DNA from: Oscillospiraceae bacterium
Lineage (GTDB): Bacteria; Bacillota; Clostridia; Oscillospirales; Acutalibacteraceae
Assembly (NCBI GenBank): GCA_902796535.1
Contig: CADBPL010000115.1
Span: 1 to 6,981, forward strand
Direction of reading: 5' to 3'
DNA: 6,981 nucleotides
The position numbers and the translations under genes were made by a program. Position 1 is the first letter of the stretch, and each line of letters opens with the position of its first letter. This document shows, one piece after another, positions 1 to 6,035 of the stretch. Below the pieces are notes generated by a model. The model made no database searches. It saw nothing but the letters and a program-made list of their open reading frames with translations, and had not been told where the DNA came from.

Positions 1-48
1 CAATGGATTGTGCTTGTCTGTTCTTTTATTGGCTTTTCCTTTGATATT

Positions 49-333
49 TTACGCTTTCCCTGCGCTTTCGGTGTGGGAAAGTTGAGTAAGTAATTGATCT
101 GTTAATGGATCCCAATCGACCTGAGTTACCTGCCAATATCCGTGTTCAATATTCTTTCCCGTCACCTCAAATTCAACAAGAGCATTAGCCGAAAGATTCT
201 CAGATCGGAGCAAAATCATAACATTTGACGGTGGTGCACCTGCAGCCTGTGCGGAATAGTTTCCGATGATCAAACCGCTGGTTAACATCGTCAGGCATAG
301 AAAAACAGACAGAAGCTTTTTTGATAATCTCAT
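49..333 (-). CDS. Small exported protein of unknown function (94 aa)
   Basis: I do not recognise a family. The N-terminus is a clear signal peptide: basic MRLSKK, a hydrophobic core at about residues 7-24 (LLSVFLCLTMLTSGLII), then an AQA-A cleavage site near residues 28-31. The predicted mature part is only about 64 residues. It is mostly polar, with a short beta-like stretch (VEFEVTG) and an aromatic segment (GYWQVTQVDWDPL). There is no cysteine pair, lipobox, second membrane segment or cell-wall anchor, so free secretion is the simplest reading. The ATG start is supported by TAAGGAGA at 343-350, 9 bases upstream, and by a promoter at 372-400. The gene is richer in A+T than the large genes to its right and is separated from them by a terminator, so it is its own unit. 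No terminator is visible in the remaining 48 bases. It could be a secreted peptide or the N-terminal remnant of a longer surface protein. Confidence 0.75.
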   Translation of the reverse strand: MRLSKKLLSVFLCLTMLTSGLIIGNYSAQAAGAPPSNVMILLRSENLSANALVEFEVTGKNIEHGYWQVTQVDWDPLTDQLLTQLSHTESAGKA

Positions 334-371
334 GTGTTTTTTTCTCCTTATTTTATTGAAATTTGATAGTT

Positions 372-400
372 ATTATAGAGTATTTGTTATCTGTTTTTAA
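372..400 (-). promoter_or_regulatory. Probable sigma-A promoter for the small exported protein
   Basis: On the minus strand a perfect TATAAT (372-377) is preceded, after a 17-base spacer, by TTAAAA (395-400), which matches four of six bases of TTGACA. Transcription would begin near 365. That leaves a leader of about 32 bases containing the TAAGGAGA ribosome binding site (343-350). Confidence 0.6.
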
Positions 401-413
401 AAATGCAACTGAG

Positions 414-491
414 TCATTCCTCCTTTCTTCATTCACTTTTGAATTCTAATTTGCAAAATATAAAACGATTCATCCCTCCTTCTATTCATTC
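414..491. repeat. Pair of imperfect direct repeats of about 21 bases
   Basis: Positions 414-434 and 470-491 share the pattern TCAT-Y-CCTCCTT followed by a T-rich bridge and TTCATTC. Read on the minus strand, each copy carries a strong Shine-Dalgarno-like core (AAGGAGG) only one base before an ATG, too close for normal initiation at that ATG. The ATGs would open frames of only 14 and 6 codons. The copies could be duplicated leader sequence, remnants of lost start regions, or binding sites. They lie upstream of the promoter of the small exported protein. Confidence 0.35.
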
Positions 492-503
492 TTGTTTTCT
501 ATA

Positions 504-668
504 CTAAACCGCAGAGCGGGCGAAACGCTTAAGAGAGGTAATATAATCCTCTTCAAGATGATTGCTGATATCCAGAATGATTCTGGGCTCGCGCCCCAAC
601 AGAGGATTGTCTGTGTGGACGTGAAAGATTTCACGATTTTCATTAGTGCTTTCGATGATAGTATTCGC
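504..668 (-). pseudogene. Possible gene remnant: coding-like open fragment of 54 codons
   Basis: The minus strand is open from just after a TGA (669-671) to a TAG (504-506). It reads as a plausible hydrophilic protein tail, with segments such as REIFHVHTDNPLLG and PRIILDISNHLEEDY, ending in KRFARSAV. First codon positions are rich in purines, as in real coding DNA. There is no ATG or GTG start and no ribosome binding site at the left of the frame. A neighbouring minus-strand frame just upstream reads NYLSEYYHRK before a stop, which would fit a frameshifted ancestor. I do not recognise the family. Other frames here are also open, so this may be chance. Confidence 0.22.
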
Positions 669-687
669 TCAGATAGTTAAAAATAGC

Positions 688-709
688 TGATAATGAATTT
701 TAATTATCA
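688..709. repeat. AT-rich inverted repeat TGATAAT-8-ATTATCA
   Basis: Perfect 7-base arms at 688-694 and 703-709 flank an 8-base loop. On the plus strand the right arm is followed by TTTT. It could be a weak hairpin or a protein-binding palindrome. The arms equal the two halves of the Bacillus subtilis Fur box, but that box has a one-base spacer, so Fur binding is not supported. Confidence 0.4.
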
Positions 710-836
710 TTTTAGGCTTGATTGATAAAAGGTAATCTATGTAAATAGATACTGAAAAATACTAAATGGTTCAAATAATGAGAAAAATGTCGATAAATAT
801 ACAATTTACCCGCTTTCCGAAAAAAGGCGTGATTGC

Positions 837-884
837 AAAAAATAAAAAAGAGGCCTACCGCCGATTGTTTCATCGGGGCAGGCC
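837..884 (-). terminator. Rho-independent terminator of the sigma-LRR operon
   Basis: On the minus strand GGCCTGCCCCGAT (884 down to 872) pairs with ATCGGCGGTAGGCC (865 down to 852) across a short GAAACA loop, with one bulged C and one G-U pair. The hairpin is followed by a T-rich run (TCTTTTTTATTTTTT). It starts about 32 bases after the stop codon at 917, so it ends transcription of the sigma/LRR gene pair. The plus strand has no matching T run, so it is one-directional. Confidence 0.85.
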
Positions 885-916
885 GTAAAACTTGTTGATG
901 CCATTGTCGAACGTGT

Positions 917-3900
917 TCATAGATTGGCGAAAAAATCAGCCATTCTATTGGGCAGATATACCATATCCTGTTTTTCCAGTTTTCGGAGCTGGAAGCTGAA
1001 CTTATAGAATCGAACGGTAATGCTCGTGCGAGTCAGCTCATTGCCGGCGCTGTCTTTCACTGTCGCGGTAACCGTTGCCTTGCGTGCGCCGAACCAACCT
1101 TTATTGGTCACTTTGCCGTTTTCGTCCACTCGTACTTTTTTATTATCTGATGACCACTCGATCACAAGCGGCTCGCTGCCCGAAACACTGCACCGGAATT
1201 CAACGCTCTCCTGCGCATACGGCTGCAGCAAACGCACCCGCTTATTATACTCCTCGACCGGAGAATCGACGTAATAAATTTTCGCTCTGACAGCTGCGCC
1301 GGTCACGCGAATCGTGAACCGATCGCTTTTGGTCATGCCGTTGTAGGAATAATAAACGGAAACCGTCTTTTCTCCGATGGACGACGTATCAACAGCAGAC
1401 AAGTCGTAATCGTTCACCGTGCGCTGCGTTCCGTCGCTGAAAAACGCCGTGACCTGCAATCCGCTGCTCATAAACGATTCGCCCAAGGCATAGCTCGTTT
1501 TTTGCGGCATTGCCGTCACTTCGATGCGTTCCAGTACGGTTTCCACCTCGATCACAGCGTATTCGCTGAAATGATCGGCGCTGAACACAATATAATTGCC
1601 GTCCAGCGAGGACGAAACACGCACAAGCGGATCCACCAGATCGCCTGTTACGTGGTAAACGCGGCACTTGGCGGGGTCTACGCCTTCGCTCAGCCGCACC
1701 TTGACCTGAACCGTTCCGCTCGGCTGCACGATCTGTGTTTGACGCAAAAGCGTAATGTCGTAATACCGCACGCTTTTGATGTGGCCGCCGACGGCAAAAT
1801 CCGCTGTTTCATAAACGGAAGGATCGATCTCATCCACGGCCAGCTGCGTTTCCGGGTGGATCTCCTTCGCCGTTGCGCTGACAAGAACGCCGTGCGGCTC
1901 GTTACGCAGCACAACGCTGCAATAGGTAAGACTCTCAATGGCCAACTCAATCTGCGCTGCGTAACCGTCAACCTGCGCCTGCTGTGTGATATTCAGCCCG
2001 TAATCGACCGCACTGACCGCCATATCCAGCGCCGCAAGAGAAGCGGAAGCATATAAAACCCGTTCAACGCGCTGCGCCGTCTGCACGGCTGCATTTACCC
2101 GGTCGTAATCCGCCGGGCGGTATGCCGCGCTTTGGATGGCCGCGGCGATGGCCTGCGCAAAAGCATTGACCTGCTCCTGCTGCACGATGGTCATCGTCCA
2201 GTCAACGGCGTTAATTGCGCCGTCGAGCGCCCGCAGCGATGCCGAGGTATAAAGCTCCCGTTCCAGCGCCTGCGCTTTTTGAAGCTGCGTGTTGACCGCC
2301 GTGTAATCGGCCGGTTTATACACTAAAGCGGCAATCGCCCTTTGAATGGCCTCCGCCCAGGCGTCGACCGTTGTCTGAGTGGTCTGCGCGCCGAGTGAAA
2401 CCGCCGCCACCGCCGCATCCAACGTGCTCAGGGACGCGTCGGTGTAAAGCTCACGCGCAACGGCTGCCGCTGCCGATAATTGTTCATTGAGCGCATTGGT
2501 GTTCAGTACCGTGCCGTCCAGCAGCTCATAGGGATAGTCGTTTTCCAATGCAAAGGTGTGGGCAGCGGAACCGCTGAAGCATTGAATGATCGGCTTGATT
2601 TCGTTTGAACTCTGATTGGATGCAAATTTCGGTTCGATCGACCGGACAGAGGGCGGGATCATAATACGCTTCAGCCGATTCAAGCCATAAAAAGACATCG
2701 CTCCGAGCTGTTCCAGATTGTCGGCGAGCTGAATATCGATTTCTGAGCCCTCCGTGCTGTTGTTAGCGACGATCCGCTGCGGCAGCTCCGTTAAATTAGA
2801 TTGATTTTCAAAAATAACGTGCTTCGTGCTCTTATTGATAGAAAAAGCACTGCCCTGTGCCCAACGCAGGGATGCGGGAACGACCAGCGTTTCCACGCTG
2901 ATATTTTCCAGCGCATAGGAATACATATATTGAATGTGCGAAAGATCGGGCATTTTCAGATTTGTGCAGCTACTGATGCCGAAGCTCTGGATACAGATGA
3001 GCGAGGACGGCAAGCTTAATCGAGTCAGCAGTTCCTCATGGTAAAAGGCATAAGCGGCAATGCCGGTCGTCCCCTCCTCAAGAGTGATCTCCTGCCCAAG
3101 CTGCATGGCGCCGCTAAACTTGTATGCTACTTTTCCGGCATAGATCATGCCCTTTGTCGTCTGCTTCTGATTCAAAAACCATGTTGTTCCGTCAAAAGTG
3201 CCTTCCTTCGTACCGAAGTTGCCGCAGATGGAAAGAACACTGTCGGGAATCACAAGATCGACCAGATTTGTCTGATTCCGAAAATCAGCCAGAATTACGC
3301 GTGTGCCGTCGCGGACTCGAAGCGTGGTGTTCTCCGGCATGGTCCCTTTGTAGTCAAACAGAACATCGCCGATATAAACGCATCCGTCCGGCTGAAGCTT
3401 ATACCACAAGCTTGTGATGGTGGAGGAGCCGGGTTTAAACAACTGACTGTTCAGCGAAAACAGGCCGCAGCCGTTCGGGAAGGTAATGCTCGACAATCTA
3501 TCCGTATAACACAGCGCCTGCTGACCGATACTCCGCAGCGTGGATGGAAGTTCGAGCGTTCTGAGGTTTGAGCAGCCGTAAAAGGCAAGGGTTCCGATCG
3601 ATCGAACGCCTTCCCCGATCTGAGCGGTTTTGATCGAAGAACAATAATAAAAGGCATACTGACTGATACTGGTCGCCCCATCTTCTATAATCAGCGTTTC
3701 AATATAGGAAGAGAACTGTTTCCACGGTGCGTTCCTGCCTTCAAAGCCACAATCGCGCATAGCTCCGGTGCCGGAAATGATCAGCGTCTTGGTTTCCGTG
3801 TTCAGTGACCACGTCAGGTTTTCGCCGCAGGTAAAGTCGATCTCCTCCGCTTGCGCAGGTACTGCTCCTGCGAGCGCGGAAACCGCCAGCATGACAGCCA

Positions 3901-3925
3901 AAATGACTGATAGAATTCTTTTCAC
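917..3925 (-). CDS. Secreted BspA-type leucine-rich repeat protein with FIVAR and Ig-like domains (1002 aa)
   Basis: This is a large extracellular protein, probably for adhesion or ligand binding. It has a signal peptide (residues 1-26, cleavage after AQA). A BspA-type LRR_5 domain follows (about 38-470), with typical units such as IETLIIEDGATSISQYAF, ending in a cap with GSAAHTFALENDYPYEL. Next come three FIVAR-like helical repeats (about 476-668; motif ELYT-ASL-ALD-A), a beta domain of the kind common in Firmicutes surface proteins (about 670-795, ending HFSEYAVIEVE), a Big_3-like Ig domain (about 799-874) and a second Ig-like domain (about 880-975). I see no LPXTG motif with a hydrophobic tail, SLH domain or C-terminal membrane segment, so how it stays at the cell, if it does, is unclear. 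The GTG start directly follows the stop of the sigma-LRR gene and has GGAGGGG six bases upstream, so the two are co-transcribed. Domain assignments are from sequence pattern; the ligand is unknown. Confidence 0.9.
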   Translation of the reverse strand: MKRILSVILAVMLAVSALAGAVPAQAEEIDFTCGENLTWSLNTETKTLIISGTGAMRDCGFEGRNAPWKQFSSYIETLIIEDGATSISQYAFYYCSSIKTAQIGEGVRSIGTLAFYGCSNLRTLELPSTLRSIGQQALCYTDRLSSITFPNGCGLFSLNSQLFKPGSSTITSLWYKLQPDGCVYIGDVLFDYKGTMPENTTLRVRDGTRVILADFRNQTNLVDLVIPDSVLSICGNFGTKEGTFDGTTWFLNQKQTTKGMIYAGKVAYKFSGAMQLGQEITLEEGTTGIAAYAFYHEELLTRLSLPSSLICIQSFGISSCTNLKMPDLSHIQYMYSYALENISVETLVVPASLRWAQGSAFSINKSTKHVIFENQSNLTELPQRIVANNSTEGSEIDIQLADNLEQLGAMSFYGLNRLKRIMIPPSVRSIEPKFASNQSSNEIKPIIQCFSGSAAHTFALENDYPYELLDGTVLNTNALNEQLSAAAAVARELYTDASLSTLDAAVAAVSLGAQTTQTTVDAWAEAIQRAIAALVYKPADYTAVNTQLQKAQALERELYTSASLRALDGAINAVDWTMTIVQQEQVNAFAQAIAAAIQSAAYRPADYDRVNAAVQTAQRVERVLYASASLAALDMAVSAVDYGLNITQQAQVDGYAAQIELAIESLTYCSVVLRNEPHGVLVSATAKEIHPETQLAVDEIDPSVYETADFAVGGHIKSVRYYDITLLRQTQIVQPSGTVQVKVRLSEGVDPAKCRVYHVTGDLVDPLVRVSSSLDGNYIVFSADHFSEYAVIEVETVLERIEVTAMPQKTSYALGESFMSSGLQVTAFFSDGTQRTVNDYDLSAVDTSSIGEKTVSVYYSYNGMTKSDRFTIRVTGAAVRAKIYYVDSPVEEYNKRVRLLQPYAQESVEFRCSVSGSEPLVIEWSSDNKKVRVDENGKVTNKGWFGARKATVTATVKDSAGNELTRTSITVRFYKFSFQLRKLEKQDMVYLPNRMADFFANL
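1922..2500 (-). repeat. Three tandem FIVAR-like repeats within the secreted LRR protein
   Basis: Residues 476-541, 542-607 and 608-668 of the secreted protein align as three units of 65-66 residues. Each has an LY-T/A-ASL-ALD-A helix pair. Units one and two end in Y-K/R-PADY, where the next unit starts; unit three ends at LTY. The DNA has diverged, so the duplications are not recent. FIVAR modules are found in Gram-positive surface and carbohydrate-associated proteins and are predicted to form helical bundles that act as binding or spacer elements. Confidence 0.75.
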
Positions 3926-5755
3926 TTAAATCCCCTCCGCAAGTTGATAGGAAATACCGTGGTTATTCGCATAGGTGTGGGCGGCCGAACCTTCCGCGCA
4001 GCGAATCGTCAGCCCGTCGCAGCCATCAAACACATCATCACCAATGCTTGTGACCGATGACGGAATGGTGATTTGCTTCAGAGAACGACAACCGGAAAAC
4101 GCATCGTCCCCGATCGACTGCGTGCCGTTTGGAACGTTCACATTCGTTAACGACGTACAACCGTCAAACGCACCGGCGCCAATGGATGTGAGAGAAGAAG
4201 GCAGCGAAACCGACTGCAGCGAGACACATTCCGAAAAAGCCAATTGGCCGATCCTGGTAACCGTGCCGGGAAGGCTCACGGAACGCAGCGTATCATTCTG
4301 TTCAAAAGCGCTGTTTCCGATGGCTGTAACCGCTTCCCCATTGATCGAGGCCGGAACAGAAAGAACGCTCTCAGAGCCGCTGTAGCTGCGTACCACACCG
4401 CCTGTCACACTAAACTGCGGCGCTGCCGTTGCTGCTTGCGTTGTTGCCTGTGTTGTCGCCTGCGTTGTGGGCGCCCGTGTGGCAGGTGCGGTTGTTGGCG
4501 TTCTTGTTGCGGCTGCGGCAGTCGAAGCGCCTGTGCTTCCCGCTGTGTATGTGCGAGGTGCGTTTGTTGCGGACGCGGCACTCGTTGTGCTCGTTGTGCT
4601 CGAACGAGAGGCACTTGCGACAGTTGTTTGAGAATGGGATGGTTCAGCGGCCGTTTGAACAACAGCGTGCTGCGTCACATTCTGTGACGTTGGCACAGTC
4701 CGCAGCGTTGTTTTATCCGTCGCAGAACCTGCCGCAGTACCGTTCACAGCGGTTGGTTCAACGCTTTGCGTGGCTGCTGAATACGGATTAGGAGTCAGTG
4801 TCTCTGTTCCTGCCGATGCTGTAACGTCAGATAGGATCGTCCCGGTCTCATCGATCAAATAACCGTCAGCTTCATGATCGATCTGCGTAACGGTCGCCGT
4901 CGCCTCTTTGGGCGGCGCAACCCTGCGTCGGACAGCCTCCCGTGCGGATAATCCGCCGCCGATGACCGTTGCGGCAGATAAGGTGATGGCTGTTACTTTA
5001 GCAGCTGTTGACATTGCTGTGCCGGCTGCCGCGGCGGCGCCGGCGGAAAGCAGCTGCCCTGCGCCGTTTGATGCAGCGCCGGCACCAAACAGCGATGACC
5101 AAACGCTTTTCTGCAAAGCCAATGAAGCCGCTTCCCGCTCACTGTGCCGGAAGAAGGCCTGCAGCAACAGCAGCGGCGGTACCCCGGCAAAGGTGTAATC
5201 CTCGGCGGCCAGCTTTTTCAGTTCCCGTTCAAAGTGCTTACGCGCATAATACAGGCGGCTTTTGACGGTTCCCTGAGGCACATTGAGCAACTCGGCAATT
5301 TCCGCAACAGTCTTTCCATCGTAATAAAAAAGCGCGGTGCACATTTTCTGATCATTGGGCAGGCTGTCCATGATTTCGCGGATTGCCTCATATTTTTCTT
5401 CCTGCTCCAACAGATCAGTCCACTCGGTCAGCTCGCCCTGGTACCGAGCGACCGTTCTGCTGCGCACCAAAATATCAGCAAGTCTTTTATTGGTATGCAG
5501 GCATTTCTGGCACTCATGCACGATGATCGTCTGCATCCAGCTCATAAAGCGATCCGGATCGCGCAGCTCGTGCAATGATCTTGATACATAGAGATAGGAC
5601 GTCTGCAGCACGTCTTCAATATCCTGCGGGTTGCTCAGATAGCGGCGAGCGACAGTATAGGAGTGCGCGATCGTCTGCGCATATAACTGCGCAAACGCGT
5701 CCGGGTCATTTTGCGCTTTTTTGACAAGCTGAGCCAGCTCCTGCGTTTTCTCCAT
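3926..5755 (-). CDS. ECF-type RNA polymerase sigma factor fused to a membrane segment, Thr-rich linker and BspA-type LRR domain (609 aa)
   Basis: The N-terminal 180 residues form an ECF-like sigma-70 factor. Region 2 spans about 16-90 (core DIEDVLQTSYLYVSRSL, then FMSWMQTIIVHECQK). Region 4 spans about 121-180, with the helix-turn-helix KTVAEIAELLNVPQGTVKSRLYYARK. An Ala/Gly-rich stretch follows, with a probable transmembrane helix at about 251-269 and then Arg-rich RRRVAPPK. Residues 310-446 are a Thr/Ser/Ala-rich linker typical of exported Gram-positive proteins. Residues 447-609 are a BspA-type LRR_5 domain of about five units with a GSAAHTYANNHGISYQL cap. A usual ECF sigma is about 160-200 residues, so two thirds of this protein is extra. 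I infer a cytoplasmic sigma domain and an extracellular LRR sensor on one chain. The ATG start has AGGAAAGGG about ten bases upstream. It leads a two-gene operon with the secreted LRR protein. No anti-sigma gene is adjacent in the window. Confidence 0.88.
   Translation of the reverse strand: MEKTQELAQLVKKAQNDPDAFAQLYAQTIAHSYTVARRYLSNPQDIEDVLQTSYLYVSRSLHELRDPDRFMSWMQTIIVHECQKCLHTNKRLADILVRSRTVARYQGELTEWTDLLEQEEKYEAIREIMDSLPNDQKMCTALFYYDGKTVAEIAELLNVPQGTVKSRLYYARKHFERELKKLAAEDYTFAGVPPLLLLQAFFRHSEREAASLALQKSVWSSLFGAGAASNGAGQLLSAGAAAAAGTAMSTAAKVTAITLSAATVIGGGLSAREAVRRRVAPPKEATATVTQIDHEADGYLIDETGTILSDVTASAGTETLTPNPYSAATQSVEPTAVNGTAAGSATDKTTLRTVPTSQNVTQHAVVQTAAEPSHSQTTVASASRSSTTSTTSAASATNAPRTYTAGSTGASTAAAATRTPTTAPATRAPTTQATTQATTQAATAAPQFSVTGGVVRSYSGSESVLSVPASINGEAVTAIGNSAFEQNDTLRSVSLPGTVTRIGQLAFSECVSLQSVSLPSSLTSIGAGAFDGCTSLTNVNVPNGTQSIGDDAFSGCRSLKQITIPSSVTSIGDDVFDGCDGLTIRCAEGSAAHTYANNHGISYQLAEGI
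3932..3938 (-). promoter_or_regulatory. Ribosome binding site that fixes the GTG start of the secreted LRR gene
   Basis: GGAGGGG on the minus strand lies within the last codons of the sigma-LRR gene (residues Glu-Gly before the stop), six bases upstream of the GTG at 3923-3925. The stop TAA (3926-3928) abuts this GTG, so translation of the second gene is probably coupled to the first. Confidence 0.8.
4433..4468 (-). repeat. Short in-frame tandem repeat (Thr-Thr-Gln-Ala x3) in the sigma-LRR linker
   Basis: Three 12-base units encode TTQA at residues 430-441, inside a wider low-complexity Thr/Ala/Pro/Ser stretch (about 4418-4828). The units are near-identical at the DNA level and multiples of three, so copy-number change would alter linker length without breaking the frame. 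Confidence 0.7.
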
Positions 5756-5779
5756 CCCCCGATCACCCTTTCCTGTGGT

Positions 5780-5808
5780 ATTCTAACATAGGTTCAAAAA
5801 TTTCACAA
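5780..5808 (-). promoter_or_regulatory. Probable sigma-A promoter of the sigma-LRR operon
   Basis: On the minus strand TTGTGA (5803-5808; four of six to TTGACA) and TAGAAT (5780-5785; five of six to TATAAT) are separated by 17 bases. The start would fall near 5773, giving a very short leader with the AGGAAAGGG site (5766-5774) at its 5' end. A TGAACC lies between the two boxes and resembles an ECF -35 element, but I see no matching ECF -10 (CGT-type) at the right distance. Autoregulation is therefore possible but unsupported. Confidence 0.55.
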
Positions 5809-5874
5809 TAAAAAAGCATAAGAAAAATTTCTTGGATGATTGAACTATTTTTAAAGTCCGCGTATCTACTTTAT

Positions 5875-5911
5875 AAAAAAGGCTCTGCGGGTCAACAGGA
5901 ACCTCGCAGAG
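5875..5911 (-). terminator. Rho-independent terminator downstream of the hydrolase gene
   Basis: On the minus strand CTCTGCG (5911 down to 5905) pairs perfectly with CGCAGAG (5889 down to 5883). The stem extends inward by GG/CC past one bulged A, and the hairpin is followed by CC and TTTTTT. It lies about 124 bases past the hydrolase stop and before the sigma-LRR promoter, so the two are separate transcription units. No T run is present on the plus strand. Confidence 0.82.
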
Positions 5912-6035
5912 TCATGGACGTTTTCCTGTGCTTAAAGCAGCAGGTTCAAATTGGTGTTTTTCTCAATCAGGATCAGCATAAATCATTGCTGTCAAAACCT
6001 GTTGATCCTATCCGGCGCATTTTTGTCAACCGGGT
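5912..6035 (-). other. Long 3' untranslated stretch after the hydrolase gene
   Basis: About 124 bases lie between the hydrolase stop and its terminator hairpin. The stretch contains a small inverted repeat on the minus strand (CAGCA-8-TGCTG, flanked by GGAT and ATCC), with arms near 5976-5995. The only open frames are up to about 15 codons and lack ribosome binding sites. I see no gene. A 3'-derived small RNA ending at the terminator is possible but unsupported. Confidence 0.35.

Larger units (their letters stand above)
334..836. other. AT-rich intergenic region without a convincing intact gene
   Basis: About 500 bases separate the small exported protein from the operon terminator. The stretch is visibly richer in A+T than the flanking large genes, apart from a more balanced block at about 508-670 that looks like coding DNA. 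I can support a promoter at 372-400, two short direct repeats at 414-434 and 470-491, a coding-like fragment at 504-668 and an AT-rich palindrome at 688-709. The part from about 710 to 836 shows nothing I can name. A plus-strand frame at 492-680 is open but has a TTG start with no ribosome binding site, so I do not call it a gene. Confidence 0.6.

Noticed and set aside
492..680. Plus-strand open frame of 62 codons whose start (RRAGETL) resembles the N-terminus of CsrA
   Set aside because: The start is TTG with no ribosome binding site, similarity to CsrA stops after about ten residues, and the conserved CsrA core and C-terminal part are absent.
688..709. Fur box
   Set aside because: The half-sites match but the spacer is 8 bases rather than one, and no iron-uptake gene lies beside it.
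991..1020. Possible LPXTG-type or other wall anchor at the end of the secreted LRR protein
   Set aside because: The only LP-like string (LPNRM) does not fit LPXTG and is not followed by a hydrophobic segment and basic tail. The string is also coded nearer 941-955, within the last 12 residues.
1502..2056. Plus-strand open frame of 184 codons, and other long plus-strand frames at 3038-3571 and 4244-4687
   Set aside because: They lie antisense to the strongly supported secreted LRR and sigma-LRR genes, lack recognisable domains, and are shadows of GC-rich or repetitive coding DNA.
5786..5802. ECF-type autoregulatory promoter (TGAACC) before the sigma-LRR gene
   Set aside because: No ECF -10 element at the right distance; the overlapping sigma-A-like boxes with 17-base spacing explain the site better.
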